Assembly: GCF_023716565.1 (NCBI RefSeq)
Contig: NZ_CP071848.1
Location: 682,001 to 746,000 of the forward strand
DNA length: 64,000 bases
Direction: 5' to 3'
From: Vibrio sp. SCSIO 43136
GTDB lineage: Bacteria; Pseudomonadota; Gammaproteobacteria; Enterobacterales; Vibrionaceae
Positions 1 to 8,418 of the stretch are shown here, piece by piece. The notes under the pieces are model-generated. The model was not told the DNA's origin, searched no databases, and saw nothing but the letters and a program-made list of their open reading frames with translations. Position 1 is the stretch's first letter, and every line of letters begins with the position of its first letter. The position numbers and the translations under genes are program-made.

Positions 1-40
1 TTTAAAAAGTAGTGACAGGGCATTGAAGGAAGAGAAACCT

Positions 41-104
41 CAGGCATACGCACGCACAACCCCACTACTGAGCAAGCCCAATAGTGTTGTTTTTCGCACT
101 GCCT
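41..104. other. large imperfect hairpin at the left edge
   Basis: CAGGCA near 41 can pair with TGCCTG near 100, and nested inside it ACAAC-CC-CACTA can pair with TAGTG-TTGT, followed by a T run on the plus strand. Read on the minus strand it lies downstream of the FMN riboswitch and would be part of the same leader. Read on the plus strand it could end a transcript entering from the left. The sequence cannot decide between these. Confidence 0.4.
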
Positions 105-105
105 G

Positions 106-132
106 AAAAAGAGCGCTTTAAAAAGCTCTCTT
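106..132 (-). terminator. intrinsic terminator of the FMN riboswitch leader
   Basis: On the minus strand, about ten bases after the aptamer, AGAGAGC and GCGCTCT form a stem with one mismatch around a T/A-rich loop, followed by TTTTT. The position fits an expression platform that stops transcription when FMN is bound. Confidence 0.5.
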
Positions 133-140
133 GTAACTTC

Positions 141-279
141 TTTCATCCGGACTATGACCGTCGGCTCAGGTATTTGACCTGATCTGCTAGACCCAAAGTA
201 ACAGTACTACCTTGGCGCTCGTGGGCTCTCATGTTCAAAGACATGACTACCACCGGTGAGGAATTCCACCTCGCCCTGA
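141..279 (-). ncRNA. FMN riboswitch (RFN element)
   Basis: The minus strand carries the conserved blocks of the RFN element in order: GGGCGAGGTGGAATTCC, CACCGGTGGTAGTC, GAGCCCACGAGCG, then AGCCGACGGTCATAGTCC and GGATGAAAGAAG. In vibrios this element normally precedes ribB (3,4-dihydroxy-2-butanone 4-phosphate synthase). Here it points to the left edge and no recognisable ribB start lies inside the window, so the controlled gene is outside. It is divergent from ribH on the right, so two parts of the riboflavin pathway appear to share this intergenic region. Confidence 0.92.
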
Positions 280-437
280 AGTTTTGTTCCAACAATTGAC
301 TCATTTCTTTGGAATGAGAAGTGAGAAATTGTCGGTAACTTGTTCACACTAAAATAATTAGAGTATTGATTCAAGTTTGAACAGGCTTTGTAGCGAAGGA
401 AGTGGGATATTTTTAATAGATATATGTCACAAACTTG

Positions 438-446
438 TGCTAGAAT
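438..446 (+). promoter_or_regulatory. extended -10 promoter for ribH
   Basis: TGC-TAGAAT fits the TGn extended -10 pattern. It would start a transcript near 453, giving a leader of about 35 nt before the ribH start codon. No good -35 box is seen, which extended -10 promoters tolerate. Confidence 0.4.
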
Positions 447-487
447 CCGCCAGTTCTCACTTGATGCAAATAGTTAAAGGAAGGCTT

Positions 488-958
488 ATGAAAGTGATCG
501 AGGGTGGTTTCCCGGCTCCAAATGCAAAAATTGCTATCGTTATTTCTCGTTTTAATAGTTTTATTAACGAAAGCCTGCTGTCGGGTGCAATCGATACTTT
601 GAAGCGTCACGGCCAGGTTAGCGAAGACAACATTACTGTTGTTCGTTGTCCAGGTGCTGTTGAATTACCACTAGTAGCGCAGCGCGTTGCTAAGACTGGT
701 AAATATGATGCGATTGTATCTCTAGGTACAGTTATCCGTGGTGGTACACCTCATTTTGACTATGTATGTAGTGAATGTAACAAGGGTCTAGCACAAGTTT
801 CTCTGGAATACTCTCTTCCAGTAGCATTTGGTGTGCTAACTGTTGATACGATTGACCAAGCTATCGAACGCGCAGGAACCAAGGCTGGTAATAAAGGTGC
901 AGAGGCTGCACTAAGCGCGCTAGAAATGATTAACGTTCTATCTGAAATTGATTCCTAA
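488..958 (+). CDS. ribH: 6,7-dimethyl-8-ribityllumazine synthase
   Basis: This is lumazine synthase, the penultimate step of riboflavin synthesis, which condenses the ribB product with the ribD-pathway pyrimidine. The 156-residue length is normal. The family motifs AIVISRFN near the N-terminus, CPGAVELP and [14 protein letters not shown] are intact. The ATG at 488 follows a strong AAAGGAAGG ribosome site. An upstream in-frame TTG at 377 is rejected because the added residues do not match the family. The stop overlaps the first ATG of nusB (TAATG), so the two are translationally coupled. No ribBA reading frame precedes it here. Confidence 0.97.
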   Translation: MKVIEGGFPAPNAKIAIVISRFNSFINESLLSGAIDTLKRHGQVSEDNITVVRCPGAVELPLVAQRVAKTGKYDAIVSLGTVIRGGTPHFDYVCSECNKGLAQVSLEYSLPVAFGVLTVDTIDQAIERAGTKAGNKGAEAALSALEMINVLSEIDS

Positions 959-1425
959 TGGGGGCCAGTGTGAAACCAGCCGCACGTCGTAATGCACGTC
1001 AATTTGCCTTGCAAGCTATCTACTCTTGGCAGATTAGTAATGAAAATGTTGCTGTTATTGAAGAGCAATTCCTAAGTGGCGATAAGTATGATGAAGAAGA
1101 ACATCATGTAACTGAGCCAGCTCTGAAAGCACCAGAAACTGACGTAGCATACTTCCGTGATCTTCTAACGGGTGTCGTGCTAAGTCACACCGAGTTGGAC
1201 AGCAAACTGCGTCCATACCTATCTCGTCCAATGCAAGATTTGGATAAGATGGAACTGGCACTTCTACGCTTAGCGATGTACGAAATGACACGTCGCGAAG
1301 ACGTACCATACAAAGTGGTTATCAACGAAGCTATTGAGCTTGCGAAGTGTTTCGCAGCTGAAGAGAGCCACAAATTTGTTAACGGTGTGCTAGATAAAGC
1401 CGCACCGCACGTACGTAAAAAGTAA
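958..1425 (+). CDS. nusB: transcription antitermination factor NusB
   Basis: NusB binds boxA RNA together with ribosomal protein S10 and supports rRNA antitermination. The all-helical protein is recognised by KPAARR at the N-terminus and by [24 protein letters not shown] and [14 protein letters not shown] toward the C-terminus. The ATG at 958 overlaps the ribH stop. A GTG at 970, directly before KPAARR, corresponds to the start of the E. coli protein and is an alternative. It has 155 residues from 958. An intrinsic terminator follows. Confidence 0.96.
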   Translation: MGASVKPAARRNARQFALQAIYSWQISNENVAVIEEQFLSGDKYDEEEHHVTEPALKAPETDVAYFRDLLTGVVLSHTELDSKLRPYLSRPMQDLDKMELALLRLAMYEMTRREDVPYKVVINEAIELAKCFAAEESHKFVNGVLDKAAPHVRKK

Positions 1426-1440
1426 GTCATACTTTTAAAT

Positions 1441-1470
1441 AAAGGCCAGCCATTGAGCTGGCCTTTTTGT
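1441..1470 (+). terminator. terminator after nusB
   Basis: AAAGGCCAGC and GCTGGCCTTT form a perfect stem with loop CATTGA, and the right arm runs into a T tract. It separates ribH-nusB from thiL. Confidence 0.85.
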
Positions 1471-1507
1471 ATAATTGACTCACCAAAATAAAAATTAAGA
1501 AAATACC

Positions 1508-2479
1508 ATGGCTGGTGAATTTAATTTAATAACACGCTACTTCGTCAATCGCCAGACGCAGCGTAAAGACGTTCAACTCTCATTAGGGGACGACAGTGCT
1601 CTAGTGACCGCTCCCGAAAATGTCCAGATAGCAATCAGTACCGATACCTTGGTGGAAGGGACGCACTTTATCCCAGGTGCTAATCCTGGTTGGGTTGCGC
1701 ACAAAGCATTAGCTTCTAACCTGAGTGATTTGGCTGCAATGGGCGCATCACCGGCTTGGGTCTCTCTTGCCCTTACCCTGCCGGAACCGGATGAACTATG
1801 GTTGGCCCCGTTTACCGAAGCATTTTTTGACCTTGCCAACTATTTCAATATCCAGCTGATTGGTGGAGATACCACCAAAGGGCCTCTGAGCATGAGCTTG
1901 ACCGTGCAAGGGTTCGTACCGCAAGGAGAAGCGCTGCGCCGCGATGGAGCACAAATGGGTGACTGGATCTATGTGACCGGAAATCTGGGTGATGCAGCGG
2001 CGGGTCTTGAAGTGATCTTAGATGAGAGCAAACGCAGCGCTCCCCACGCTGAAACGTTAGAGTATCGCCACTATCATGCGACCCCTAGGCTTTTGGCTGG
2101 TGCTGCGCTGCGCAAAGTTGCCAGCAGCTGCCTTGATATCAGTGATGGTTTGGTTTCCGATCTTGGCCACATACTCAAAGCGAGTGAGGTTGGGGCGATG
2201 ATTGATGTCGACTCACTTCCTATCTCCAATGAGTTATTAGAATTCTGTCATGGTGACAAAGATAAAGCGCTCCAGATGGCACTGACCAGCGGTGAAGAGT
2301 ACGAGTTATGCTTTACCATTCCTGAAGAGCACAAAGGTCAAATGGATACGCTACTCGCACCAACGGGGACTAAAGCAACTTGTATTGGGCAGATCCGAGG
2401 TACCAGTGAACTTTCCCTCCAACGTAATGAAAAATCGGTCGATTGGCAGTTGTCAGGTTATGACCACTTTAAGGTTTGA
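1508..2479 (+). CDS. thiL: thiamine-monophosphate kinase
   Basis: ThiL phosphorylates thiamine monophosphate to the active cofactor thiamine diphosphate, using ATP. The 323 residues show the AIR-synthase-like fold: GDDSALV near residue 27, the DTLVEGTHF motif near 46, LSDLAAMGA, GGDTTKG and the later DISDGL-SDLGH motif. The length matches the E. coli enzyme (about 325). It lies between nusB and pgpA as in E. coli, and its stop is 6 bp before pgpA. A terminator in front means it probably needs its own promoter or readthrough. It is the only thiamine-related gene in this cluster, but ThiI further on also serves thiazole synthesis. Confidence 0.96.
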   Translation: MAGEFNLITRYFVNRQTQRKDVQLSLGDDSALVTAPENVQIAISTDTLVEGTHFIPGANPGWVAHKALASNLSDLAAMGASPAWVSLALTLPEPDELWLAPFTEAFFDLANYFNIQLIGGDTTKGPLSMSLTVQGFVPQGEALRRDGAQMGDWIYVTGNLGDAAAGLEVILDESKRSAPHAETLEYRHYHATPRLLAGAALRKVASSCLDISDGLVSDLGHILKASEVGAMIDVDSLPISNELLEFCHGDKDKALQMALTSGEEYELCFTIPEEHKGQMDTLLAPTGTKATCIGQIRGTSELSLQRNEKSVDWQLSGYDHFKV

Positions 2480-2485
2480 TTGTAG

Positions 2486-2995
2486 ATGAGTAATCCTCTG
2501 AGTTTGATTAGTTTGAAAAATCCGTGGCACCTGCTTGCCACTGGATTTGGTAGTGGTTTATCGCCAATTATTCCGGGTACGATGGGCACACTTGCCGCCA
2601 TACCTTTGTATTTGATTTTGGTTCAAGCTCCGCTGTGGCTTTACATTGCAGTGACTCTAGTCTCATGTGTGATTGGTGTGAAGATTTGCCAAGTGACCTC
2701 GGACGACATGGGGGTTCACGATCACGGATCTATCGTGTGGGATGAGTTTGCTGGTTTTTGGATAACTATGGCAGTCGTACCACTGTTCAAGCTACCTGCG
2801 GATGACTGGAAGTGGCTTCTAACAGGTTTTGTCTTATTCCGATTCTTCGATATGGTAAAACCTTGGCCAATCGGTTGGTTAGACAAACGCGTTCATGGCG
2901 GGCTTGGGATCATGCTTGATGACATCGTTGCAGGCGTGATGGCGGGTGTGAGCCTATGGCTCGTGGGCCACTATGCTGGCTGGTTGCAAGGCTAA
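2486..2995 (+). CDS. pgpA: phosphatidylglycerophosphatase A
   Basis: PgpA removes the phosphate from phosphatidylglycerophosphate to yield phosphatidylglycerol at the inner membrane. The 169-residue protein has the N-terminal GFGSGLSPIIPGTMGTLAAIP motif region, the DDMGVHDHGSIVWDEFAGFW acidic active-site region and several hydrophobic segments. MVKPWPIGWLD and GGLGIMLDDIVAG near the end are typical of the family. It begins just after thiL, and a strong terminator follows, so thiL-pgpA form a unit. The order nusB-thiL-pgpA is the same as in E. coli. Confidence 0.95.
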   Translation: MSNPLSLISLKNPWHLLATGFGSGLSPIIPGTMGTLAAIPLYLILVQAPLWLYIAVTLVSCVIGVKICQVTSDDMGVHDHGSIVWDEFAGFWITMAVVPLFKLPADDWKWLLTGFVLFRFFDMVKPWPIGWLDKRVHGGLGIMLDDIVAGVMAGVSLWLVGHYAGWLQG

Positions 2996-3010
2996 CCGAA
3001 ATGATCGAAA

Positions 3011-3039
3011 AGAGGATGCGAAATGCATCCTCTTTTTTT
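3011..3039 (+). terminator. terminator after pgpA
   Basis: AGAGGATGC pairs perfectly with GCATCCTCT around a GAAAT loop, followed by seven T residues. Confidence 0.9.
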
Positions 3040-3047
3040 GTCTGGAG

Positions 3048-3254
3048 CTAGATTAATGTACCCAGTAGAGCCATAGGCACCACCAGTAGCAACATATCCA
3101 TTCCACGCATTTCTAGCTGGCGATATATATCCATACCGACGCTTTTTATCTGCTTCGTTTTAGAATTGATCTCCTTATCAATTACATGAAACATATGCGA
3201 ACTGGTGTTTAATGCACTTACTTTGTTATCGGTGTTGTTCACTACAGTGTTCAT
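3048..3254 (-). CDS. small hypothetical membrane-anchored protein
   Basis: I do not recognise a family. The 68 residues have a polar N-terminal part (about 1-48, Asn/Ser/Lys-rich) and one hydrophobic helix at the C-terminus (MDMLLLVVPMALLGTLI), which would make a tail-anchored protein. A good ribosome site (AAGGGG, seven bases before ATG) supports that it is real. It is divergent from the AraC-type gene at 3368, so the two may share control in the 113-bp gap. In E. coli this position, between pgpA and dxs, holds yajO. Confidence 0.55.
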   Translation of the reverse strand: MNTVVNNTDNKVSALNTSSHMFHVIDKEINSKTKQIKSVGMDIYRQLEMRGMDMLLLVVPMALLGTLI

Positions 3255-3367
3255 CGCTATCCCCTTTGTAATCGACTATGGTGGTTATTTTAGGGTTTAG
3301 GTCACACTAGTGACATGTCAGGTTTGGTATCTTTAATATGCTTACTGGTATTTATAAAAGATCACTT

Positions 3368-4255
3368 ATGAAGAACCAACACAAATTCAAAGCCAAGCGC
3401 TCAAATAATTGCGATGATGTTCGTCAGCTGGATGATTACCCAACCGAGCTTTCACTCAACTACTCTCGCACCATAGGCCAGTCTAAAAACTGGATTGGCA
3501 GTGGTTTTATTGTGAATCGTAAAGGTGCAAACGGTGATCATATTGAGGTGAAGTTCCCTTACTACTCACTGGTGTATGTTGTGGCGGGAAAAGGTACCTA
3601 TATCGATGAAAGAGGGCGGACGTTTGCTTTGGGGGCTGGATCGGTTTTCCAGCGCAAACCACGAGTTATACATTCCACAAAAATCGATCCAGATAGTGGA
3701 TGGAAGGAGTATTACCTCGATTGCAATGAAGAGCTCTATGAGCATCTAAGTGCAATGTCACTGGTGCGAAAGGAGGTATCGGTTTATAGCAGTCATCCAG
3801 ATACGACCATCAACAGCCAAATCGATGGCCTGATGGCACAGTTGCAGGGGGCTACCGAAGACCAAGTGCTGGATGCGTATATCCTCTATTTATCCATTCT
3901 GCGCTCACTGCTTACGTGGCAAGAGAGCGAATGCCACTCGAATGATATGATCCAACTGAGCTTGAGTGACTTTGAAACACGCTTTACTACTCGATTTGAT
4001 ATTAAGCACTACTGCCAAGAAAAAGGCTGGGGCTACGAGAAGTTTCGTAAGGATTTTAAAGCCCAGCTAGGGGTATCACCGCGAGATTATTTGATTCGTA
4101 AGCGAATGGATGAAGCGTGCCGCCTATTGCGTTCATCTACCTTGCCTATTTCTCAAATTGCCGCTCATCTTGGCTACGCCTCTCCGTATGAATTTTCCAA
4201 TCAGTTCTCGAAGACCTTTTCTCTAGCGCCAAAGCATTTCAGACAGGGGGTTTAG
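3368..4255 (+). CDS. AraC-family transcriptional regulator
   Basis: A DNA-binding regulator of about 295 residues. The N-terminal half resembles the AraC cupin sensor domain (PYYSLVYVVAGKGTYIDERG, then FALGAGSVFQRKPRVIHST). The C-terminal 100 residues carry the two helix-turn-helix units, ending LPISQIAAHLGYASPYEFSNQFSKTF. The ligand and targets are unknown. I chose the ATG at 3368, which has a weak AAAAG upstream. An in-frame ATG at 3338 would add ten residues. It is divergent from the small membrane protein and convergent with dxs. Confidence 0.85.
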   Translation: MKNQHKFKAKRSNNCDDVRQLDDYPTELSLNYSRTIGQSKNWIGSGFIVNRKGANGDHIEVKFPYYSLVYVVAGKGTYIDERGRTFALGAGSVFQRKPRVIHSTKIDPDSGWKEYYLDCNEELYEHLSAMSLVRKEVSVYSSHPDTTINSQIDGLMAQLQGATEDQVLDAYILYLSILRSLLTWQESECHSNDMIQLSLSDFETRFTTRFDIKHYCQEKGWGYEKFRKDFKAQLGVSPRDYLIRKRMDEACRLLRSSTLPISQIAAHLGYASPYEFSNQFSKTFSLAPKHFRQGV

Positions 4256-4274
4256 CAATAGCTTTGCTTAATAA

Positions 4275-4302
4275 TAAAAAAGGGTTGCCGAAGCAACCCT
4301 TA
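4275..4302 (-). terminator. terminator after dxs
   Basis: On the minus strand GGGTTGC-TTCG-GCAACCC forms a tetraloop hairpin followed by TTTTTTATT. It ends the xseB-ispA-dxs operon and may also slow transcripts from the AraC gene on the other strand. Confidence 0.88.
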
Positions 4303-4321
4303 GAAGTGCGAGGAGGTTGTA

Positions 4322-6181
4322 CTACACAATGTAGTTACGAATCGCTTTCTCAATGCCTTCAGCATCCAAGCCAAGCTCTGCATGCATCTCATCTTGAGTG
4401 CCTTGTGCGACAAACTTGTCCGGTAGACCTAGGTTAAGTACTGGCTTGATGAGTTTGTTCTTCATCATAAACTCCACCACACCACTACCTGCACCACCGG
4501 CAATCGCATTCTCTTCGATGGTAATGATCACATCATGAGTGTTTACCAATTCCGTGATAAGTGCTTCATCCAGCGGTTTAACAAATCGCATGTCAGCGAC
4601 GGTCGCATTGAGGCTTTCTGCTGCGGTTAGGGCATTAGATAGGAAAGTACCAAAGCTCAAGATAGCCACTTTTTCACCTTGGCGAACGATGCGGCCTTTA
4701 CCGATCTCAAGCTCGCTAAAAGCTTTGTCTACCTCGATGCCTGTACCAGAACCGCGAGGGTAACGTACTGCACTCGGGCCTTGGTGTTTATGACCAGTGT
4801 ATAGCATCTGACGACACTCGTTTTCATCACTTGGCGCCATGATCACCATGTTAGGAATACAGCGCATAAAGCTAAGATCGAACGCACCTTGGTGTGTTTG
4901 ACCGTCAGCGCCAACAAGGCCTGCACGGTCGATTGCAAACATCACTGGCAAGTCCATGATAGCAACGTCATGGATCAGTTGATCGTATCCACGCTGTAAG
5001 AAGGTCGAGTAAACCGCAACAATCGGCTGGTTGCCTGCGATAGCCATACCTGTTGCTAGCGTGACGGCATGCTGCTCTGCAATAGCAACATCAAAGTATT
5101 GCTGTGGGTATTCTTTAGAGAATCTAACCATGCCAGAGCCTTCACGCATGGCAGGTGTGATTGCCATCAGTTTCGGGTCTTGCGCTGCCATATCACAAAG
5201 GAAGTCGCCAAAAATGTTAGAAAAAGTCGGCTTACCTTTGCTCTTAGGCAGTTGGGTATGGCTTGGATCAAACTTAGGCACGCCATGGTAACCAATCGGA
5301 TCTTTTTCCGCAGGTTCATAGCCTTTGCCTTTTTTGGTCATGATGTGCAGGAACTGCGGGCCTTTGAGGTTACGCATGTTCTTAAGCGTTTTGACTAGCT
5401 CGTTAACATCGTGACCATCCACAGGGCCAATGTAGTTGAAACCAAGCTCTTCAAATAGAGTCCCTGGGATCACCATGCCCTTCAAATGCTCTTCAGTTCG
5501 TTTGACCAACTCTTTGATTGGTGGAAGACCTGAAAGTACCTTTTTGCCACCTTCACGGATGGAAGTGTAAAGGTTGCCTGATAGGATTTGAGCAAGGTGG
5601 TTGTTCAGTGCACCGACATTTTCTGAAATCGACATCTCATTGTCATTTAGAATGACTAGCATGTCAGAATGCACACCACCTGCGTGGTTCATGGCTTCAA
5701 AAGCCATGCCTGCGGTAATAGCGCCATCACCAATCACGCTGACAACTTTACGATCACGGCCTTCTTTCTCTGCAGAGATAGCCATGCCAAGTGCCGCACT
5801 GATCGATGTAGATGAGTGGCCGACAGATAAGGTGTCGTATTCACTCTCTTCACGCCATGGGAAAGGGTGAAGACCGTCTTTTTGACGTATGGTTGGCATC
5901 TGCTCACGGCGACCAGTTAGGATTTTATGTGGGTAAGCCTGATGGCCCACATCCCAGATCAGTTGGTCAAATGGGGTGTTATACACATAGTGTAGTGCCA
6001 CGGTCAGTTCTACCGTGCCCAAGCCTGAAGCTAAGTGTCCACTAGACTGACTCACGGAATTGAGAAGATAAGTACGCAGCTCATCACACAGGGAGGCTAA
6101 GCTCTCTTTTGGAAGCAGGCGCAGCTCATCTGGCGTATTTGCCAGTGCTAGCGTCGGATATTTCGAGATATCAAGAGTCAT
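4322..6181 (-). CDS. dxs: 1-deoxy-D-xylulose-5-phosphate synthase
   Basis: Dxs condenses pyruvate and glyceraldehyde 3-phosphate, with thiamine diphosphate, in the first step of the MEP isoprenoid pathway. The 619 residues match the E. coli length. The cofactor motif [18 protein letters not shown]...NDNEMSIS is clear near residues 151-185, [10 protein letters not shown] lies near 45, and the transketolase-type half has [15 protein letters not shown] and [18 protein letters not shown]. It is the last gene of the operon xseB-ispA-dxs. ispA is 19 bp upstream, so two successive parts of isoprenoid synthesis are co-transcribed. Dxr and UppS of the same pathway lie at 46.9 and 45.2 kb. Confidence 0.97.
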   Translation of the reverse strand: MTLDISKYPTLALANTPDELRLLPKESLASLCDELRTYLLNSVSQSSGHLASGLGTVELTVALHYVYNTPFDQLIWDVGHQAYPHKILTGRREQMPTIRQKDGLHPFPWREESEYDTLSVGHSSTSISAALGMAISAEKEGRDRKVVSVIGDGAITAGMAFEAMNHAGGVHSDMLVILNDNEMSISENVGALNNHLAQILSGNLYTSIREGGKKVLSGLPPIKELVKRTEEHLKGMVIPGTLFEELGFNYIGPVDGHDVNELVKTLKNMRNLKGPQFLHIMTKKGKGYEPAEKDPIGYHGVPKFDPSHTQLPKSKGKPTFSNIFGDFLCDMAAQDPKLMAITPAMREGSGMVRFSKEYPQQYFDVAIAEQHAVTLATGMAIAGNQPIVAVYSTFLQRGYDQLIHDVAIMDLPVMFAIDRAGLVGADGQTHQGAFDLSFMRCIPNMVIMAPSDENECRQMLYTGHKHQGPSAVRYPRGSGTGIEVDKAFSELEIGKGRIVRQGEKVAILSFGTFLSNALTAAESLNATVADMRFVKPLDEALITELVNTHDVIITIEENAIAGGAGSGVVEFMMKNKLIKPVLNLGLPDKFVAQGTQDEMHAELGLDAEGIEKAIRNYIV

Positions 6182-6200
6182 AAAATTCAGCGCTTATAGT

Positions 6201-7085
6201 TTAGTTTTTGCGCTCGACCACATAGCGGGCGAACTCTTCAAGTAATTGGGTATTGTAAGGGATAGCATCCAGCGCTAAAAGCGCCTCAGTTAACAGTTCT
6301 TGCGCTTTGCGCTGCGCACCCTCTAACCCTAACAAAGAAGGGTAGGTGCTTTTGTTTAATTCTTGGTCAGAACCTTGTGGTTTGCCAAGGGTTTCTGTGT
6401 CACTGGTGATGTCTAAGATGTCATCTTGCACTTGGAAGGCAAGGCCAATCAGGTCAGCATACTTTTCTAGTTGCGGCAGAACCTCTACCCCTTTATCACC
6501 TGCCGCTAGTGCGCCAAGTTGAATAGCACATTTCATTAGTGCGCCAGTTTTATTGCGATGGATGGTTTTCAATTCCTGAAGCGAAACCTGACGGTTCTCT
6601 GCCTCTAAATCTAAAGCTTGTCCAATGCACATGCCCTCGGCACCAGAGGCTTTGGCTAAGGTTGAGACCATCTTAATACGTTGGCTTTCGCCGCCCGACG
6701 ATAGCTTACCATCGGCCAAAATGGTGAATGCTAAGGTTTGCAACGCATCGCCCGTCAAAATGGCGGTTGCCTCATCGAACTCAATATGACAAGTTGGCTG
6801 GCCACGACGAAGTTCATCATCGTCCATCGCCGGTAAGTCATCATGGATCAAAGAATAGGCATGAATACATTCAATTGCAGCGGCGGGAGTATCTAGGTGC
6901 TCTAGCTCGCAGCCGAGCATTTGCCCAGTGATGTAGACTAAGTAAGGACGTGCGCGCTTACCGCCTAATAGTAGGCCATAATGCATCGCTTTCACCAAGC
7001 TTTGCTCTTGGTGAGGAATTTTATCTAACCAAGAGTTGAGCTGCGATATGTTGCGCTCTTGGTACTGAGTTAACTGGATGGTCAT
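6201..7085 (-). CDS. ispA: (2E,6E)-farnesyl diphosphate synthase
   Basis: IspA joins dimethylallyl and isopentenyl diphosphates to geranyl and then farnesyl diphosphate, the substrate for UppS and octaprenyl synthesis. The 294-residue protein carries the first aspartate-rich motif DDLPAMDDDELRRG (about residue 84) and the second DDILD near residue 225, plus GGKRARPYL and the KTGALMKCAI substrate segment. It sits 3 bp after xseB and 19 bp before dxs. The arrangement is the same as in E. coli. Confidence 0.96.
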   Translation of the reverse strand: MTIQLTQYQERNISQLNSWLDKIPHQEQSLVKAMHYGLLLGGKRARPYLVYITGQMLGCELEHLDTPAAAIECIHAYSLIHDDLPAMDDDELRRGQPTCHIEFDEATAILTGDALQTLAFTILADGKLSSGGESQRIKMVSTLAKASGAEGMCIGQALDLEAENRQVSLQELKTIHRNKTGALMKCAIQLGALAAGDKGVEVLPQLEKYADLIGLAFQVQDDILDITSDTETLGKPQGSDQELNKSTYPSLLGLEGAQRKAQELLTEALLALDAIPYNTQLLEEFARYVVERKN

Positions 7086-7088
7086 GAC

Positions 7089-7334
7089 TTAACTTTCTGA
7101 CTCCGGCTCAAAATCACTCAGTGGTGCTTGATCGTCTTGTTGCAGCAAGATAGCGACTCGTTGTTCCGCTTGAGTCAACTTCTCTTGGCCAGCGCGGGCA
7201 AGTCCAATGCCACGTTCAAATTTTTTCAGGGCTTCGTCTAACGCCAGATCACCGTTTTCCAGTTGTTCAACGATGGTATCAAGCTCTTCCAGAGCGGCTT
7301 CAAAACTCATATTTTCCGGTTTTTTGCTGGCCAT
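7089..7334 (-). CDS. xseB: exodeoxyribonuclease VII small subunit
   Basis: XseB is the small subunit of exonuclease VII, which degrades single-stranded DNA with XseA. The 81-residue protein shows the family pattern SFEAALEELDTIVEQLENGDLALDEALKKFERGIGLA, a helical hairpin, then an acidic tail. I took the ATG at 7334. A TTG two codons upstream (7340) is in frame and cannot be excluded. It is the first gene of the xseB-ispA-dxs operon. Confidence 0.93.
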   Translation of the reverse strand: MASKKPENMSFEAALEELDTIVEQLENGDLALDEALKKFERGIGLARAGQEKLTQAEQRVAILLQQDDQAPLSDFEPESES

Positions 7335-7647
7335 ATTCAATCTGCTATTACGAGGGTGCGGGAAACTTACCCTAGCCAGTAGGCAGGGTCAAACGCTTCG
7401 GGCGCAAATTTAATAAAAACGAAGTATATCAGTTTTTAACGAGTGTGTTGAATTTGACGACGAAGGATTATCGTGGGAGCAAAATCACATTAATTAAGTG
7501 CTACTTAGCTCAAATTTAACCGTGGGAATGTTTAATTAATCGATAGGTTGCTATTCTGATAGCAATAAAAGCTCTAAATATTAGTGGTTTTGTGCCGATA
7601 AAGTCCTTGAGCAGTAATTTAGTAATGATAAGCATGAGGAGTGCTTT
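7335..7647. promoter_or_regulatory. divergent promoter region xseB / pomA
   Basis: This 313-bp A/T-rich gap separates xseB (minus) from pomA (plus). On the minus strand TATACT at 7428-7423 is a plausible -10 box for xseB-ispA-dxs. On the pomA side there is an exact palindrome TTGCTAT-TCTG-ATAGCAA at 7548-7565, about 80 bp before pomA, and two TTAATTAA tracts (near 7489 and 7531). The palindrome could be an operator, but no known regulator's consensus is recognised. Confidence 0.35.
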
Positions 7648-8412
7648 GTGGATTTAGCAACGTTAATAGGCCTAATAGGTGCGTTTGCTTTCGTCGTTAT
7701 GGCGATGATTCTTGGTGGGGGTATCGGTATCTTTATCGATGTTCAGTCCATCTTGATCGTAGTCGGTGGTTCAACTTTCGTTGTATTGATGAAATTTACC
7801 ATGGGACAGTTTTTTGCAGCCCTCAAGATCGCAGTCAAAGCATTCATGTTTAAAGCCGATGAGCCAGAAGATCTGATTGCTAAAATTGTTGAGATGGCGG
7901 ATGCGGCGCGTAAAGGCGGCTTTCTGGCACTTGAAGAGATGGAAATTACCAACTCATTTATGCAAAAAGGTATCGATTTATTGGTGGATGGCCATGATGC
8001 TGACGTGGTTAAGGCCACGATGCAAAAAGATATCGCCCTAACCACCGAGCGACATGAATTTGGCTCGGCGTTCTATAAGGCATTTGGTGATGTAGCACCT
8101 GCGATGGGCATGATCGGTACGCTGATCGGTTTGGTAGCGATGCTTTCTAACATGGATGACCCGAAATCTATCGGTCCTGCGATGGCGGTTGCACTCTTGA
8201 CGACACTCTATGGTGCGATCATGTCGAACATGCTCTTTTTCCCTATCGCCGATAAGCTAGACTTAAGACGTGACCAAGAGCAGCTTAACCGCCGCCTGAT
8301 CATGGATGGTGTATTGGCAATTCAAGATGGCCAAAACCCGCGTGTAATCGACAGCTACCTGAAGAACTACCTAAATGAAGGTAAGCGTGCACTTGATGTG
8401 GATGCGGAGTAA
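7648..8412 (+). CDS. pomA: sodium-driven flagellar stator protein PomA
   Basis: PomA forms, with PomB, the sodium channel and torque-generating stator of the Vibrio polar flagellum. The 254 residues contain four membrane helices: about 5-22, 28-48, a third beginning at APAMGMIGTLIGLVAML and a fourth at VALLTTLYGAIMSNMLFF. A cytoplasmic loop between helices 2 and 3 has charged residues that contact the rotor (KAADEPEDLI... and RRDQEQLNRR in the tail). The start is GTG at 7648, preceded by GAGGAG. pomB follows after 6 bp, so the stator subunits are co-translated. Both pom genes sit between xseB and thiI, which are adjacent in E. coli. Confidence 0.97.
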   Translation: MDLATLIGLIGAFAFVVMAMILGGGIGIFIDVQSILIVVGGSTFVVLMKFTMGQFFAALKIAVKAFMFKADEPEDLIAKIVEMADAARKGGFLALEEMEITNSFMQKGIDLLVDGHDADVVKATMQKDIALTTERHEFGSAFYKAFGDVAPAMGMIGTLIGLVAMLSNMDDPKSIGPAMAVALLTTLYGAIMSNMLFFPIADKLDLRRDQEQLNRRLIMDGVLAIQDGQNPRVIDSYLKNYLNEGKRALDVDAE

Positions 8413-8418
8413 ACCCTT

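Noticed and set aside
377-487. N-terminal extension of ribH from a TTG at 377
   Set aside because: The added 37 residues do not match lumazine synthase, no ribosome site precedes the TTG, and a strong site precedes the ATG at 488.
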